Part shown: positions 47,802 to 56,873 of the stretch, piece after piece | Position numbering within the stretch: the stretch's first letter is position 1 | Layout: each line of letters opens with the position of its first letter | Assembly: GCA_910579865.1 (NCBI GenBank) | Contig: CAJTXA010000007.1 | Location: forward strand, 1-64,000 | Reading direction: 5' to 3' | DNA length: 64,000 nt | Source of the DNA: an uncultured Lachnospiraceae bacterium | Lineage (GTDB): Bacteria > Bacillota > Clostridia > Lachnospirales > Lachnospiraceae | Notes under the pieces: model-generated | What the model was told of the DNA's origin: nothing | Database searches by the model: none | The model's input: the letters and a program-made list of their open reading frames with translations, nothing else | Made by a program: the position numbers and the translations under genes

Positions 47802-47830
47802 TTGTAGAGGAAAACGTTTTATATTATAAT
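47802..47830 (+). promoter_or_regulatory. Sigma-A promoter of the siroheme operon
   Basis: TTGTAG (47802-47807), 17 bp, TATAAT (47825-47830), about 75 bp ahead of the precorrin-2 dehydrogenase start. Confidence 0.65.
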
Positions 47831-47904
47831 AGAATAACATTCGTGTATAAATAGAGTTTACAAAAGTTGAAATGTCAAAGAGAATAAGAATAGGAGAGAT
47901 AGAG

Positions 47905-48519
47905 ATGTCATATTTTCCAATGTTTATTGAATTAAATGGAAAACACTGTCTAGTTGTAGGAGGAGGAAGGATTGCACTTCGTAAGGTGGAAGTCTTAAAA
48001 GAATTTGGAGCGCAGATTCAGGTGATAGCACCAGAACTATCATCTGAGATTCAGAAAATAGAAGGGATATTTTGTTGTAAAAGATATTTTCAACAAGAGG
48101 ACTTAAATGATCAGGAGTTGGTAATAGCAGCAACGGATGATCCCATACAAAATCATCAAATTAGTCAGGCTTGTAAAAAGAAAAAAATTCCAGTGAATGT
48201 AGTGGATCAGATAGAAGATTGTAGTTTTATTTTTCCGGCTTATTGTAAAGAAAAGGAGATAGTTGCAGCATTTTCTAGTGGAGGTCAAAGCCCAGTGATT
48301 ACACAATATCTTAAGTCGCAGATGAGTCCAATTATTACTCCTTATTTAGGAGAATTGGCAGCATGTTTTGGAAGCTTAAGAGAAAAAATGAAACAGTGTA
48401 CAAGCTCAGAAAAGGAGAGAAAGAAGATTTATCAAGAACTCTTGCGGCTTGGATTAGAACATGATACAATTCCTTCAGAGAAAGAAATAGAGCAAGTAAT
48501 TGGGAAATATAAAAGATAG
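47905..48519 (+). CDS. Precorrin-2 dehydrogenase / sirohydrochlorin ferrochelatase (Met8-like)
   Basis: ATG at 47905 follows AGGAGAG; an earlier ATG at 47872 has no site. The 204-residue protein has an N-terminal Rossmann fold (VVGGGRIALRKVEVLKEFGA) and the CysG-N/Met8 dimer part (VVDQIEDCSFIFPAYCKEKE, AAFSSGGQSPVITQYLKSQM). It oxidises precorrin-2 to sirohydrochlorin with NAD and may also insert iron. It leads an operon with hemB and hemL, and its substrate comes from the CobA domain at 58166. Confidence 0.9.
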   Translation: MSYFPMFIELNGKHCLVVGGGRIALRKVEVLKEFGAQIQVIAPELSSEIQKIEGIFCCKRYFQQEDLNDQELVIAATDDPIQNHQISQACKKKKIPVNVVDQIEDCSFIFPAYCKEKEIVAAFSSGGQSPVITQYLKSQMSPIITPYLGELAACFGSLREKMKQCTSSEKERKKIYQELLRLGLEHDTIPSEKEIEQVIGKYKR

Positions 48520-48544
48520 ATTTGAAAGGAAATAGAAGTTTATT

Positions 48545-49528
48545 ATGGAAAGAATGAGAAGATTAAGAGCAAATGCTGCTTTACGTGGAATGGTAAGAGA
48601 AAATCATATTCGAATAGAAGAGTTAATTTATCCAATATTTGTAATAGAAGGAGAAGAGATTTGTAATCCTGTGGATTCTATGCCAGGAATTTATCAATAC
48701 TCGTTAGACTATTTGTCCAAAGAATTGGAAAGAGTAATAGAGGCAAAAATTCCAGCAGTATTATTATTTGGAATTCCGTTACATAAAGATGAAGTTGGAA
48801 GTGGTGCTTATGATGAAAATGGAATTGTACAAAGGGCAATTCGATTTATAAAGTCAGAAGAGAGATATAAAAATTTAATTGTAATTGCAGACGTTTGTCT
48901 CTGTGAATACACTTCCCATGGGCATTGTGGATTGATTCAAAATGGAATAATTTTAAACGACGAAACCCTTCCTCTTTTAGCAAAAACAGCAATAAGTTAT
49001 GCAAAAGCTGGTGCAGATATTGTTGCTCCTAGTGATATGATGGATAAACGTGTAGGAGTGATTCGAGAGGCTTTGGATCAGAATGGTTTTATTTCAGTTC
49101 CAATTATGGCATATAGTGCAAAATTTGCTTCTAGTTTTTATGGACCATTTCGGGATGCGGCTCATTCTGCTCCTGGTTTTGGAGATCGAAAAACTTATCA
49201 AATGGATCCTGCCAATGGACGGGAAGCTATGCGGGAAGTAGAAGAAGATATTTTAGAGGGAGCAGATTTTATTATTGCAAAACCTGCTATGGCATATATG
49301 GATATTATTCGGAATATAGATACAAGTTATCATATTCCAATTATCGCTTATAATGTAAGCGGTGAGTATGCTATGGTAAAAGCAGCAGCGCAAAATGGAT
49401 GGATTGATGAAAGAAAAATTGTAATGGAAATTTTGACAGGGTTAAAACGTGCAGGAGCCAAAATGATTATTACATACCATGCTTTAGATGCAGCGAAGTG
49501 GATAAAAGACGACGAAAGGAACAGTTAA
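48545..49528 (+). CDS. hemB: Porphobilinogen synthase (delta-aminolevulinate dehydratase)
   Basis: This 327-residue enzyme has the two active-site lysines, Lys193 in YSAKFASSFYGPFRDA and Lys246 in IIAKPAMAYMDI, and the zinc-type cysteines VCLCEYTSHGHCG (118, 120, 128). It joins two aminolevulinate molecules to porphobilinogen. The gene lies 25 bp after the dehydrogenase and 17 bp before hemL. Confidence 0.97.
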   Translation: MERMRRLRANAALRGMVRENHIRIEELIYPIFVIEGEEICNPVDSMPGIYQYSLDYLSKELERVIEAKIPAVLLFGIPLHKDEVGSGAYDENGIVQRAIRFIKSEERYKNLIVIADVCLCEYTSHGHCGLIQNGIILNDETLPLLAKTAISYAKAGADIVAPSDMMDKRVGVIREALDQNGFISVPIMAYSAKFASSFYGPFRDAAHSAPGFGDRKTYQMDPANGREAMREVEEDILEGADFIIAKPAMAYMDIIRNIDTSYHIPIIAYNVSGEYAMVKAAAQNGWIDERKIVMEILTGLKRAGAKMIITYHALDAAKWIKDDERNS

Positions 49529-49545
49529 AAAATAGGGAGGATGAA

Positions 49546-50820
49546 ATGGAGACAAAATCGAAACAATTGTTTGAAGAAGCAAAAAGATATATTCCGGGTG
49601 GAGTAAACAGTCCTGTGCGTGCTTTTGGAGCAGTAAAAAGGACTCCACGTTTTATAGCATCTGCATATGGGGACAGAATTGTTGATGTGGATGGAAATGA
49701 AATGATAGATTATGTTTGCTCTTGGGGACCAGGAATTTTAGGACATGCGCATCCTAGAGTAATAAAACAGATACAAAAAGCATGTGAAAATGGATTGACT
49801 TATGGTGCACCTACAGAGAAAGAGGTTATTTTAGCAAAATTGATTGCAGAAATGGTTCCATCTATGGAAGTAAGCCGTTTAGTTAGTTCTGGAACAGAGG
49901 CTGTGATGAGTGCAATTCGTGTAGCACGTGGTTATACCAAGAGAGATAAAATAATAAAATTTAAAGGGTGTTATCATGGACATTCGGATGGACTTTTAGT
50001 AAAGGCAGGTTCGGCAGCACTAACAACTTCTATACCAGATAGTGCAGGAGTTCCAGCAGATTATACTAAGAATACATTAGTGGCTTCTTATAATGATTTT
50101 GCTTCAGTAGAGGCATTATTTCAAGCAAATCCAGAAGAAATTGCGGCAGTGATTGTAGAACCTGTTGCCGCTAATATGGGAGTTGTGCTGCCAAAACCAG
50201 GATTTTTGGAATTTTTAAGAGAGATTACAAAAAAATTTGGGGCACTTTTGATTTTTGATGAGGTAATTACAGGATTTCGTCTGGCATTAGGAGGTGCACA
50301 GGAGTATTATCAGATAGTACCAGATCTAACTACATTAGGTAAAATTGTGGGCGGTGGTATGCCAATTGGCGCATATGGCGGAAGAAAAGAGATTATGGAG
50401 GTAGTTTCTCCGGTAGGAGCAGTATATCAGGCAGGAACACTGTCTGGAAATCCAATTGCAACTACAGCAGGAATTGAAACTTTGCAAATTTTAAAAGAAG
50501 ATCCGAAAATTTATCAGAGGATTGAAGAGAAAGCGAAAAAAATTGCAGATATTGTTCGAGAAACAGCAAAAGGAAAAGTATATGTCAATCAAATTGGCTC
50601 TCTTCTCAGTATCTTTTTTACATCAAAGATAGTAATAGATTATGAAAGTGCTGTTTCTTCAGATACAGCAAAATATGCGGAATACTTTGGTTATTTGCTG
50701 GACAGAGGTATTTATGTGGCACCTTCTCAATTTGAGGCTATGTTTTTGTCAGATGCACATACGCATCAGGATGTGGAGAGTACTTGTCAGTTGATAAAGG
50801 AGTATTTTGCAGGGATATAA
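49546..50820 (+). CDS. hemL: Glutamate-1-semialdehyde aminomutase
   Basis: ATG at 49546 has GGGAGG seven bases upstream. The 424-residue PLP enzyme has GGVNSPVRAFGAV, SSGTEAVMSAIRVARGYT, the aspartate of LIFDEVITGFRLA and the PLP lysine Lys266 in TTLGKIVGGGMPIGAYGG. It makes 5-aminolevulinate from the product of HemA (56874). Full length for the family. Confidence 0.97.
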   Translation: METKSKQLFEEAKRYIPGGVNSPVRAFGAVKRTPRFIASAYGDRIVDVDGNEMIDYVCSWGPGILGHAHPRVIKQIQKACENGLTYGAPTEKEVILAKLIAEMVPSMEVSRLVSSGTEAVMSAIRVARGYTKRDKIIKFKGCYHGHSDGLLVKAGSAALTTSIPDSAGVPADYTKNTLVASYNDFASVEALFQANPEEIAAVIVEPVAANMGVVLPKPGFLEFLREITKKFGALLIFDEVITGFRLALGGAQEYYQIVPDLTTLGKIVGGGMPIGAYGGRKEIMEVVSPVGAVYQAGTLSGNPIATTAGIETLQILKEDPKIYQRIEEKAKKIADIVRETAKGKVYVNQIGSLLSIFFTSKIVIDYESAVSSDTAKYAEYFGYLLDRGIYVAPSQFEAMFLSDAHTHQDVESTCQLIKEYFAGI

Positions 50821-50907
50821 CTATTTGAGTATGGAATATTTTGTCAAGAAAGGAGAAGGAATTTTTTTACTAACAAAGCAAAGTAAGAAAAATATCCAAT
50901 AAAATAT

Positions 50908-51837
50908 ATGAGAACATTTGATCGGATTACAGATTTAATAGGTAAAACGCCATTATTAGAATTGAAAAATTATAAAAAACAGAATGGATTTGAAGCAACT
51001 ATTTATGGAAAATTGGAGTATTTTAATCCGGCTGGAAGTATAAAGGATAGAGTTGCAAGAGCGATGATTGATGATGCAGAAGAAAAAGGTATTTTAAAGC
51101 CGGATTCTGTTATTATCGAACCAACCAGTGGTAATACAGGAATTGGACTTGCAGCAGTGGCAGCTTCTAGAGGTTATAAGATTATATTTACTATGCCAGA
51201 AACAATGAGTGTGGAACGGAGAAATCTTTTAAAGGCATATGGAGCAGAGCTAGTACTTACAGAAGGAAAGGAGGGAATGAAAGGTGCCATTAGAAAGGCA
51301 CAACAGCTTGCTGAAGAAATACCAAATAGTTTTATTCCAGGACAGTTTACCAATCCAGCGAATCCAGAGATCCATCGAAATACAACAGGACCAGAGATAT
51401 GGAAAGATACAGATGGAAAGGTAGATATATTTGTGGCAGGAGTTGGTACAGGTGGAACAATTTCCGGTGTAGGAGAATATCTAAAAAGTCAGAATCCGAA
51501 TATAAAGGTGATTGCGATAGAGCCAGCAGATTCACCAGTGTTATCAAAGGGAATATCTGGTTCTCATGAAATACAAGGAATTGGAGCAGGGTTTATACCA
51601 GATACATTAAATACAAAAATTTATGATGAAATTATTACTGTAGAAAAGAAAGACGCTTTTGAAACAGGCAAAGCACTTGCTAGAAGAGAGGGAATATTAG
51701 TTGGAATTTCTTCAGGTGCTGCTGTTTATGCTGCAGGTGAACTGGCAAAGCGTCCAGAAAATAAAGGAAAGATCATAGTAGCGTTGCTGCCAGATACAGG
51801 AGAACGTTATCTTTCTACAACTATGTTTATGGAATAA
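50908..51837 (+). CDS. cysK: Cysteine synthase A (O-acetylserine sulfhydrylase)
   Basis: This 309-residue PLP enzyme has Lys46 in [14 protein letters not shown], the substrate loop PTSGNTGIG, and the phosphate loop [15 protein letters not shown]. It makes cysteine from O-acetylserine and sulfide, the product of the sulfite reductase at 54695. The ATG has no clear ribosome binding site within 12 bp; a strong AAAGGAG lies about 55 bp upstream, which is odd and might mean a structured or regulated leader. No serine acetyltransferase gene is in the window. Confidence 0.96.
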   Translation: MRTFDRITDLIGKTPLLELKNYKKQNGFEATIYGKLEYFNPAGSIKDRVARAMIDDAEEKGILKPDSVIIEPTSGNTGIGLAAVAASRGYKIIFTMPETMSVERRNLLKAYGAELVLTEGKEGMKGAIRKAQQLAEEIPNSFIPGQFTNPANPEIHRNTTGPEIWKDTDGKVDIFVAGVGTGGTISGVGEYLKSQNPNIKVIAIEPADSPVLSKGISGSHEIQGIGAGFIPDTLNTKIYDEIITVEKKDAFETGKALARREGILVGISSGAAVYAAGELAKRPENKGKIIVALLPDTGERYLSTTMFME

Positions 51838-51884
51838 ATAAAAAGTAATATAACACGATTTGTAATAGCGTGCAAGAGCTGTCC

Positions 51885-52763
51885 TTATACAGTTTCTAAA
51901 ATCATATCTGTAAAATCTTGCATTTGTGATGTAATAGGGCGGTTTTTATGATGACAGAGATAGAAATAGCGTTTCATAGAAACCCCCTCTACAGAACAAA
52001 CAACAATATCGCCACTGTCTACATATTCTTTGATACATCTTAATGATAAAACCCCTAACCCTAAATTATGCCGTACAGCATCCACAATAGCACAACGACT
52101 ACTACATTCCCATTTTGTAACAAAGGGAATATGATGTGTAATCATAATATTTTCAAAAATGGCTCTTGTACCACTGCCTTTTTCCCGCATAATAAAATTT
52201 TGATGTCGCAGATCTTCCATTGTAATTGAAGTTCTAGAAGCAAAGGGATGATTTTTTCCACAGATTAAACAAAGGTAATCTTCCAAGACAGGTTTTGTAA
52301 TAATCTCCTGACGAATGATAATACCTTCTACTAAAGCGATGTCTAATTCATTGTGAATCATACGATGCTCAATAATTTTTGTATTGTCTACAAAGACAGT
52401 AATATCAATGTCAGGATATTTTTGTATAAGGTTGTCTACTAGTGTTCCCATAAGAGTATTGCCTATTGTAAGAGTCGCACCAATTCGCAAAGGACGCAGA
52501 GCATTGATATTTTTCATTGACTGTTCAAGCTGTTCATGGATGGCGACAATTTCTCTGGCATTGTCTAATAGAAGTAGTCCTGCTGGTGTAATCCTTAGTT
52601 CTTTGGAGAAACGCTCAAAAAGCATTGCCTGATATTCCGATTCTAAATCAGAGATTACCTGACTTACAGTGGGTTGAGAGATATAAAGGCGTTTTGCTGC
52701 TTCACTCATTTTTTTATATTCTGCAACTGCAATAAATGTTTTTAATTGTTTTAAAGTTGCCAT
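51885..52763 (-). CDS. LysR-family regulator of the sulfite gene cluster
   Basis: This 292-residue LysR protein has an N-terminal winged helix (MATLKQLKTFIAVAEYKKMS, ISQPTVSQVISDLE) and a two-lobed effector domain (LRIGATLTIGNTLMGTLVDN, GLGVLSLRCIKEYVDSGDI). It is transcribed away from the flavoprotein-sulfite reductase-yeiH operon, with a palindrome in the shared gap. LysR regulators beside yeiH in enterobacteria (YeiE) respond to sulfite, so sulfite or a related sulfur compound is a reasonable guess for its signal. Confidence 0.88.
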   Translation of the reverse strand: MATLKQLKTFIAVAEYKKMSEAAKRLYISQPTVSQVISDLESEYQAMLFERFSKELRITPAGLLLLDNAREIVAIHEQLEQSMKNINALRPLRIGATLTIGNTLMGTLVDNLIQKYPDIDITVFVDNTKIIEHRMIHNELDIALVEGIIIRQEIITKPVLEDYLCLICGKNHPFASRTSITMEDLRHQNFIMREKGSGTRAIFENIMITHHIPFVTKWECSSRCAIVDAVRHNLGLGVLSLRCIKEYVDSGDIVVCSVEGVSMKRYFYLCHHKNRPITSQMQDFTDMILETV

Positions 52764-52927
52764 TGTAAAACCTCCTGATGGGTAGCAATAAATTTGCTTA
52801 TTTTGTTAGAAAAATAACTAGCTTTATTATAAAAAATTAGAAAAAAGAGTCCTAAATTGTTTCAATAAAGAATATAGAAAAGTAAGATAGTATAAATAAA
52901 AGAAAGAAAATTTGGGGGGAATTTTCT

Positions 52928-52945
52928 TATAGGTAAATGCCTATA
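52928..52945. promoter_or_regulatory. Probable LysR operator in the divergent gap
   Basis: A perfect palindrome with arms TATAGG and CCTATA around a 6-nt centre. Its size and position in the divergent gap suit a LysR-type binding site. A separate hairpin, GAAAATT/AATTTTC around a G-run, lies just to its left at 52906-52926. Confidence 0.55.
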
Positions 52946-53042
52946 TTACAATTTGAATTTTACTATTTTACCTTCAATTTATCAAGTGTTATTATTAAAT
53001 TATTAACAATTGTCGCTTTATGACAAAACAAGGAGGTTAGAG

Positions 53043-54665
53043 ATGAAAGTATTAGTACTTGGTGGTGTTGCTGCTGGAACAAAAGTTGCAGCAAAATTGA
53101 TGAGGGAGGACCGCAGCAATGAAGTAATTGTATTAAATAAGGGAAAAAATATTTCCTATGCGGGATGTGGCTTACCTTACTATGTAGGTCATGTTATTGA
53201 GGATAAAGAACAACTGATTGTAAATACTCCTCAAAAATATTCAAAATTGACAGGCGTTACGGTATTGACAGAAACAGAGGCAACAAAAGTAGATCCAGAG
53301 AAAAAGAAAGTAACTGCGGTCGATCAAAAGACAGGAGAAGAAAAGGTATATGATTATGATAAATTGGTGATTTCAGTAGGGGCAAGTCCAATAAAACCAC
53401 CAATTGAAGGCTGTGATTTGGAAAATGTATTTTTTGTAAGAACACCAGAAGATGCGATTCAACTTCGGGAGATTGTAGATGCAGGAACAATAAAAAAAGC
53501 AGTAGTAGTGGGTGCTGGCTATATTGGATTGGAAATTGCAGAAAATCTAAAGTTACAGGGGATTCGTCCATTTGTACTAGATATGGCACCTCATGCACTT
53601 CCAGGTTTTGATAGCGAAATGGCAGAGTACATAGAAGGAAAATTGCAAGAAAGCGGAATTCCAGTTGTAACAGGAGTTACAGTAACAAAACTTGAAGGAG
53701 ACGGCAAAGTAGAAAAAGTCGTTACAAATAAAAAGGCATATAAGGCAGATTTGGTTGTATTAAGTGCAGGAATCCGTCCAAATACAGCATTTTTGGAAGG
53801 AAGCCAGATTGAGATGTTTAAGGGAACGATTTTAACCAATGAACAAGGTGAAACAAATCTTCCTGATATTTATGCAGCAGGTGACTGTGCAATGGTACGC
53901 AATGCTATAACAGGAAAGCCAGCATGGTCTCCAATGGGTTCTACTGCAAATATCAGCGGACGTTTGATTGCACAAAATATGATGGGAGCAAAACTTGGTT
54001 ATCGTGGTGTATTAGGAACAGCAGTATGTAAGCTTCCTGGATTAAATGTAGGAAGAACTGGACTGACAGAGGAGCAGGCAATTACAGAGGGATTCCAGCC
54101 AGTTAGTGTGATTACAGTAGTAGATGATAAAGCCCATTATTTCCCAGGTGCAGGTTCTTTTGTTATAAAGATGATTGCAGATAAAGAGACATTACGGTTA
54201 TTGGGAGTCCAGGTAATTGGTGCAGGTGCAGTGGATAAGGTAGTAGATATTGCGGTAACTGGCATTATGTTAAAAGGCACATTGACTGATTTGGCAGATT
54301 TAGATTTGGCTTATGCCCCTCCATTTTCTACAGCAATTCATCCATTTGAGCATACTTTAAATGTATTAATGAATAAGATCAATGGCAAGTTTGATACCTT
54401 TACTCCTGTGGAATATGCAAAGGGAGCAGCAGAAGGATATAAGGTAGTAGATGCATGTTTGGCTCCTTCGATTACAGGAGCTCCTTATGTAGACTTAACA
54501 ACAGTAGAAGGTGTAGTTGATGGATTAGATCCAAACGAAAAGATTCTTCTTGTATGCAACAAGGGAAAGAGAGCTTATTTATTACAAAATCGTCTGAAAT
54601 TCTATGGATATCAGAACACAAAAGTATTAGAAGGGGGAATTACCTTTAATGAGGTAACCATATAA
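53043..54665 (+). CDS. CoA-disulfide/persulfide reductase-like flavoprotein with rhodanese domain
   Basis: ATG at 53043 has AAGGAGG upstream. The 540-residue protein has a FAD fold (VLGGVAAGTKVAAKL), the redox cysteine in NISYAGCGLPYYVG, an NADH fold (VVVGAGYIGLEIAENL), the FAD-binding YAAGDCAMV and the dimer domain. The last 90 residues are a rhodanese domain with the loop CNKGKRA. This fusion is known for NADH-dependent persulfide reductases, which release sulfide from persulfides. In this operon it may recycle sulfane sulfur or supply electrons to the sulfite reductase. Confidence 0.9.
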   Translation: MKVLVLGGVAAGTKVAAKLMREDRSNEVIVLNKGKNISYAGCGLPYYVGHVIEDKEQLIVNTPQKYSKLTGVTVLTETEATKVDPEKKKVTAVDQKTGEEKVYDYDKLVISVGASPIKPPIEGCDLENVFFVRTPEDAIQLREIVDAGTIKKAVVVGAGYIGLEIAENLKLQGIRPFVLDMAPHALPGFDSEMAEYIEGKLQESGIPVVTGVTVTKLEGDGKVEKVVTNKKAYKADLVVLSAGIRPNTAFLEGSQIEMFKGTILTNEQGETNLPDIYAAGDCAMVRNAITGKPAWSPMGSTANISGRLIAQNMMGAKLGYRGVLGTAVCKLPGLNVGRTGLTEEQAITEGFQPVSVITVVDDKAHYFPGAGSFVIKMIADKETLRLLGVQVIGAGAVDKVVDIAVTGIMLKGTLTDLADLDLAYAPPFSTAIHPFEHTLNVLMNKINGKFDTFTPVEYAKGAAEGYKVVDACLAPSITGAPYVDLTTVEGVVDGLDPNEKILLVCNKGKRAYLLQNRLKFYGYQNTKVLEGGITFNEVTI

Positions 54666-54694
54666 AAAAGAAAAGAATAAAGGAGGAAAGAAAA

Positions 54695-55645
54695 ATGGGA
54701 TGTACAATTAAACCAGAAGAAATCAAAAGAGTAAAGGCATTAGGGTTCTTAAATAATAAGGGAACAGATTTATTTAATGCACGAGTAATTACAGTAAATG
54801 GAAAAATTACTGCAGAACAGACAAAGGTAATTGCAGAAGCAGCAGAAAAATATGGAAATGGTGAAGTAGAGTTTACAACACGTCTGACGGTTGAAGTGAG
54901 AGGCGTTCATTTTGACAATATTGAGCCATTCCGTGAGTATATTGCAAAGGCAGGATTAGAGACAGGTGGAACAGGCTCTTTGGTGCGTCCTGTTGTATCT
55001 TGTAAAGGAACAACATGCCAGTATGGATTATATGATACATTTGCGTTATCACAAAAGATTCATGAGCGTTTTTATAAGGGTTATCGTACTGTAAAGTTGC
55101 CACATAAGTTTAAGATTGCAACAGGAGGATGCCCAAATAATTGTGTAAAGCCAGACTTAAATGATCTTGGTATTATTGGTCAGCTTGTTCCAAACGTAGA
55201 TGAAGATATGTGTAATGGATGTAAAAAATGTCAGGTAGAAACCTCTTGTCCTATGAAAGCAGCAAAGGTAGAAGATGGTACAATTGTAATTGAACAGGAA
55301 GATTGTAATAACTGTGGACGTTGTATCAATACTTGTCCATTTGATGTAATTGAAGATGGAACACCTGGATATCAAATTTTTATTGGTGGAAGATGGGGCA
55401 AGAAAGTGGCACATGGAACACCATTGTCTAAAATTTTTACAACAGAAGAAGAGCTTTTAGATACTGTAGAGAAAGCAATCTTGTTATTCCGTGAGCAAGG
55501 ACAGACAGGAGAACGTTTTGCAGATACAATTGCAAGAATTGGTTTTGAAGAAGTAGAGAAACAGCTTTTGTCAAATGATATTTTAGAAAGAAAGCAAGCT
55601 ATTTTAGATGCTCAATTACATTTAGTTGGCGGCGCAACCTGCTAA
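54695..55645 (+). CDS. Siroheme/4Fe-4S sulfite reductase (AsrC/DsrA-like)
   Basis: This 316-residue protein has an N-terminal ferredoxin-like half, the siroheme-4Fe-4S cysteine motifs VSCKGTTCQYGLYD and GGCPNNCVKPDLND, and then an inserted ferredoxin domain (CNGCKKCQVETSCP and CNNCGRCINTCPFDV) followed by IGGRWGKK. This is the layout of AsrC-type dissimilatory-like sulfite reductases, which reduce sulfite to sulfide. Partner genes asrA and asrB are not present; the upstream flavoprotein or a ferredoxin may provide electrons. Siroheme is made by the flanking hem genes. Confidence 0.9.
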   Translation: MGCTIKPEEIKRVKALGFLNNKGTDLFNARVITVNGKITAEQTKVIAEAAEKYGNGEVEFTTRLTVEVRGVHFDNIEPFREYIAKAGLETGGTGSLVRPVVSCKGTTCQYGLYDTFALSQKIHERFYKGYRTVKLPHKFKIATGGCPNNCVKPDLNDLGIIGQLVPNVDEDMCNGCKKCQVETSCPMKAAKVEDGTIVIEQEDCNNCGRCINTCPFDVIEDGTPGYQIFIGGRWGKKVAHGTPLSKIFTTEEELLDTVEKAILLFREQGQTGERFADTIARIGFEEVEKQLLSNDILERKQAILDAQLHLVGGATC

Positions 55646-55680
55646 TTAGAAAAATAAAAAAGAGGAAGAAGGAATCGAAT

Positions 55681-56730
55681 ATGGATTCAAAGAAAAAATA
55701 TGGTGCAATTGCATTGTGTCTATTTATCGGATTTCTGGCAACAAAATCAACTGATCTGCAAAAGACAATGTTTGATCGTGTGGTAATGGGAGGACCAATG
55801 GTAGCGTTGCTGGTTTCTATGATTATCTGCAATATTATGCCTGCACTTGACAAAGATTTTAAAGAAGGAACAACTTATAGTAGTAAACAGTTCTTAAATT
55901 GGGGTATTATTTTAACTGGAGGTACATTGAGTTTTGCTTCTATTCTTGGAACTGGTGTAAAAGCTCTGCCTTTGATTTTGTTTAATATTTGCTTATCTTT
56001 TGCAATTGCTTTGCTTGTAGGAGGAAGAATTGGCGTAACAAAGAATACTTCTGTATTGGTAGGAGGTGGAACTTGTATTTGTGGTGGTACAGCAATTGCA
56101 ACATTAAGCCGTATTATCAAAGCAACTGACGCAGAAATTGCATTTGGTATGGCAGCAATCTTTTTATTTGATACAATTTCCGCATTTTCTTATCCTTATA
56201 TTGCACCAATACTTGGTTTTACAGAAAATCAGTTTGCTTTTGTAGCTGGTACAGCAATTAATGATACTTCTTCAGTAGCAGGAGCACAGGCTACTTATCA
56301 GGCAATGATTGGAAATCCAGATTTTAATGGAGCATTAAATGTAAAATTAGTACGTACAACAATGTTAATTTTCGTAGCCGTTGTTTGGACTATTTTAATG
56401 GCTCGTGAAGAGAAAAAGAGCAGCAAAACTGGTAGCAACAGCAGTATTTTTGCAGTAGTAAAGAAGACATTTCCAATGTTTATTCTTTGGTTTGTTGTAA
56501 TGGCTGGTTTAAATACATATGGTGTTTTCTCTCCAAAGGGAATTAGTCTTTTAACAACAGTAAGTAAATTTTTATTTGCATCTGCTCTAGCAGGAGTAGG
56601 ATTTAAGATTAAATTTAAGGATGTATTTTCAAAGGGATTAAAGCCAATTGCACTTGGCGGAATTACTTGGGCATGTGTGGCTGCTTCTTCTTATCTATTT
56701 GCATTTGCATTTGCAAATTATATTGGATAG
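55681..56730 (+). CDS. YeiH-family (UPF0324) putative sulfur-compound transporter
   Basis: This 349-residue protein has about ten membrane helices and the family motifs (NWGIILTGGTLSFASIL, VGGGTCICGGTAIATLSRII, AGTAINDTSSVAGAQATYQ). YeiH proteins are annotated as putative sulfate or sulfite exporters and occur beside LysR regulators. Here it ends the flavoprotein-sulfite reductase operon (36 bp after it), so handling of sulfite or sulfate is likely. Transport direction is not settled by sequence. Confidence 0.88.
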   Translation: MDSKKKYGAIALCLFIGFLATKSTDLQKTMFDRVVMGGPMVALLVSMIICNIMPALDKDFKEGTTYSSKQFLNWGIILTGGTLSFASILGTGVKALPLILFNICLSFAIALLVGGRIGVTKNTSVLVGGGTCICGGTAIATLSRIIKATDAEIAFGMAAIFLFDTISAFSYPYIAPILGFTENQFAFVAGTAINDTSSVAGAQATYQAMIGNPDFNGALNVKLVRTTMLIFVAVVWTILMAREEKKSSKTGSNSSIFAVVKKTFPMFILWFVVMAGLNTYGVFSPKGISLLTTVSKFLFASALAGVGFKIKFKDVFSKGLKPIALGGITWACVAASSYLFAFAFANYIG

Positions 56731-56792
56731 GAAAAGAAAATATAGGATTTGTAAAATAAATAAAATTGTATTATGCTAGAAAAGGCATAAAT

Positions 56793-56820
56793 GGGGACTG
56801 TCAATGTGCAGTCCCTTTTT
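56793..56820 (+). terminator. Rho-independent terminator after yeiH
   Basis: GGGACTG (56794-56800) pairs with CAGTCCC (56809-56815) around an 8-nt loop, followed by five or more T. Confidence 0.92.
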
Positions 56821-56873
56821 ATGCATAGAGGTACAAGGGTTTGTTGTGAAAAAGGAAAGGAGAAAAATACCTT

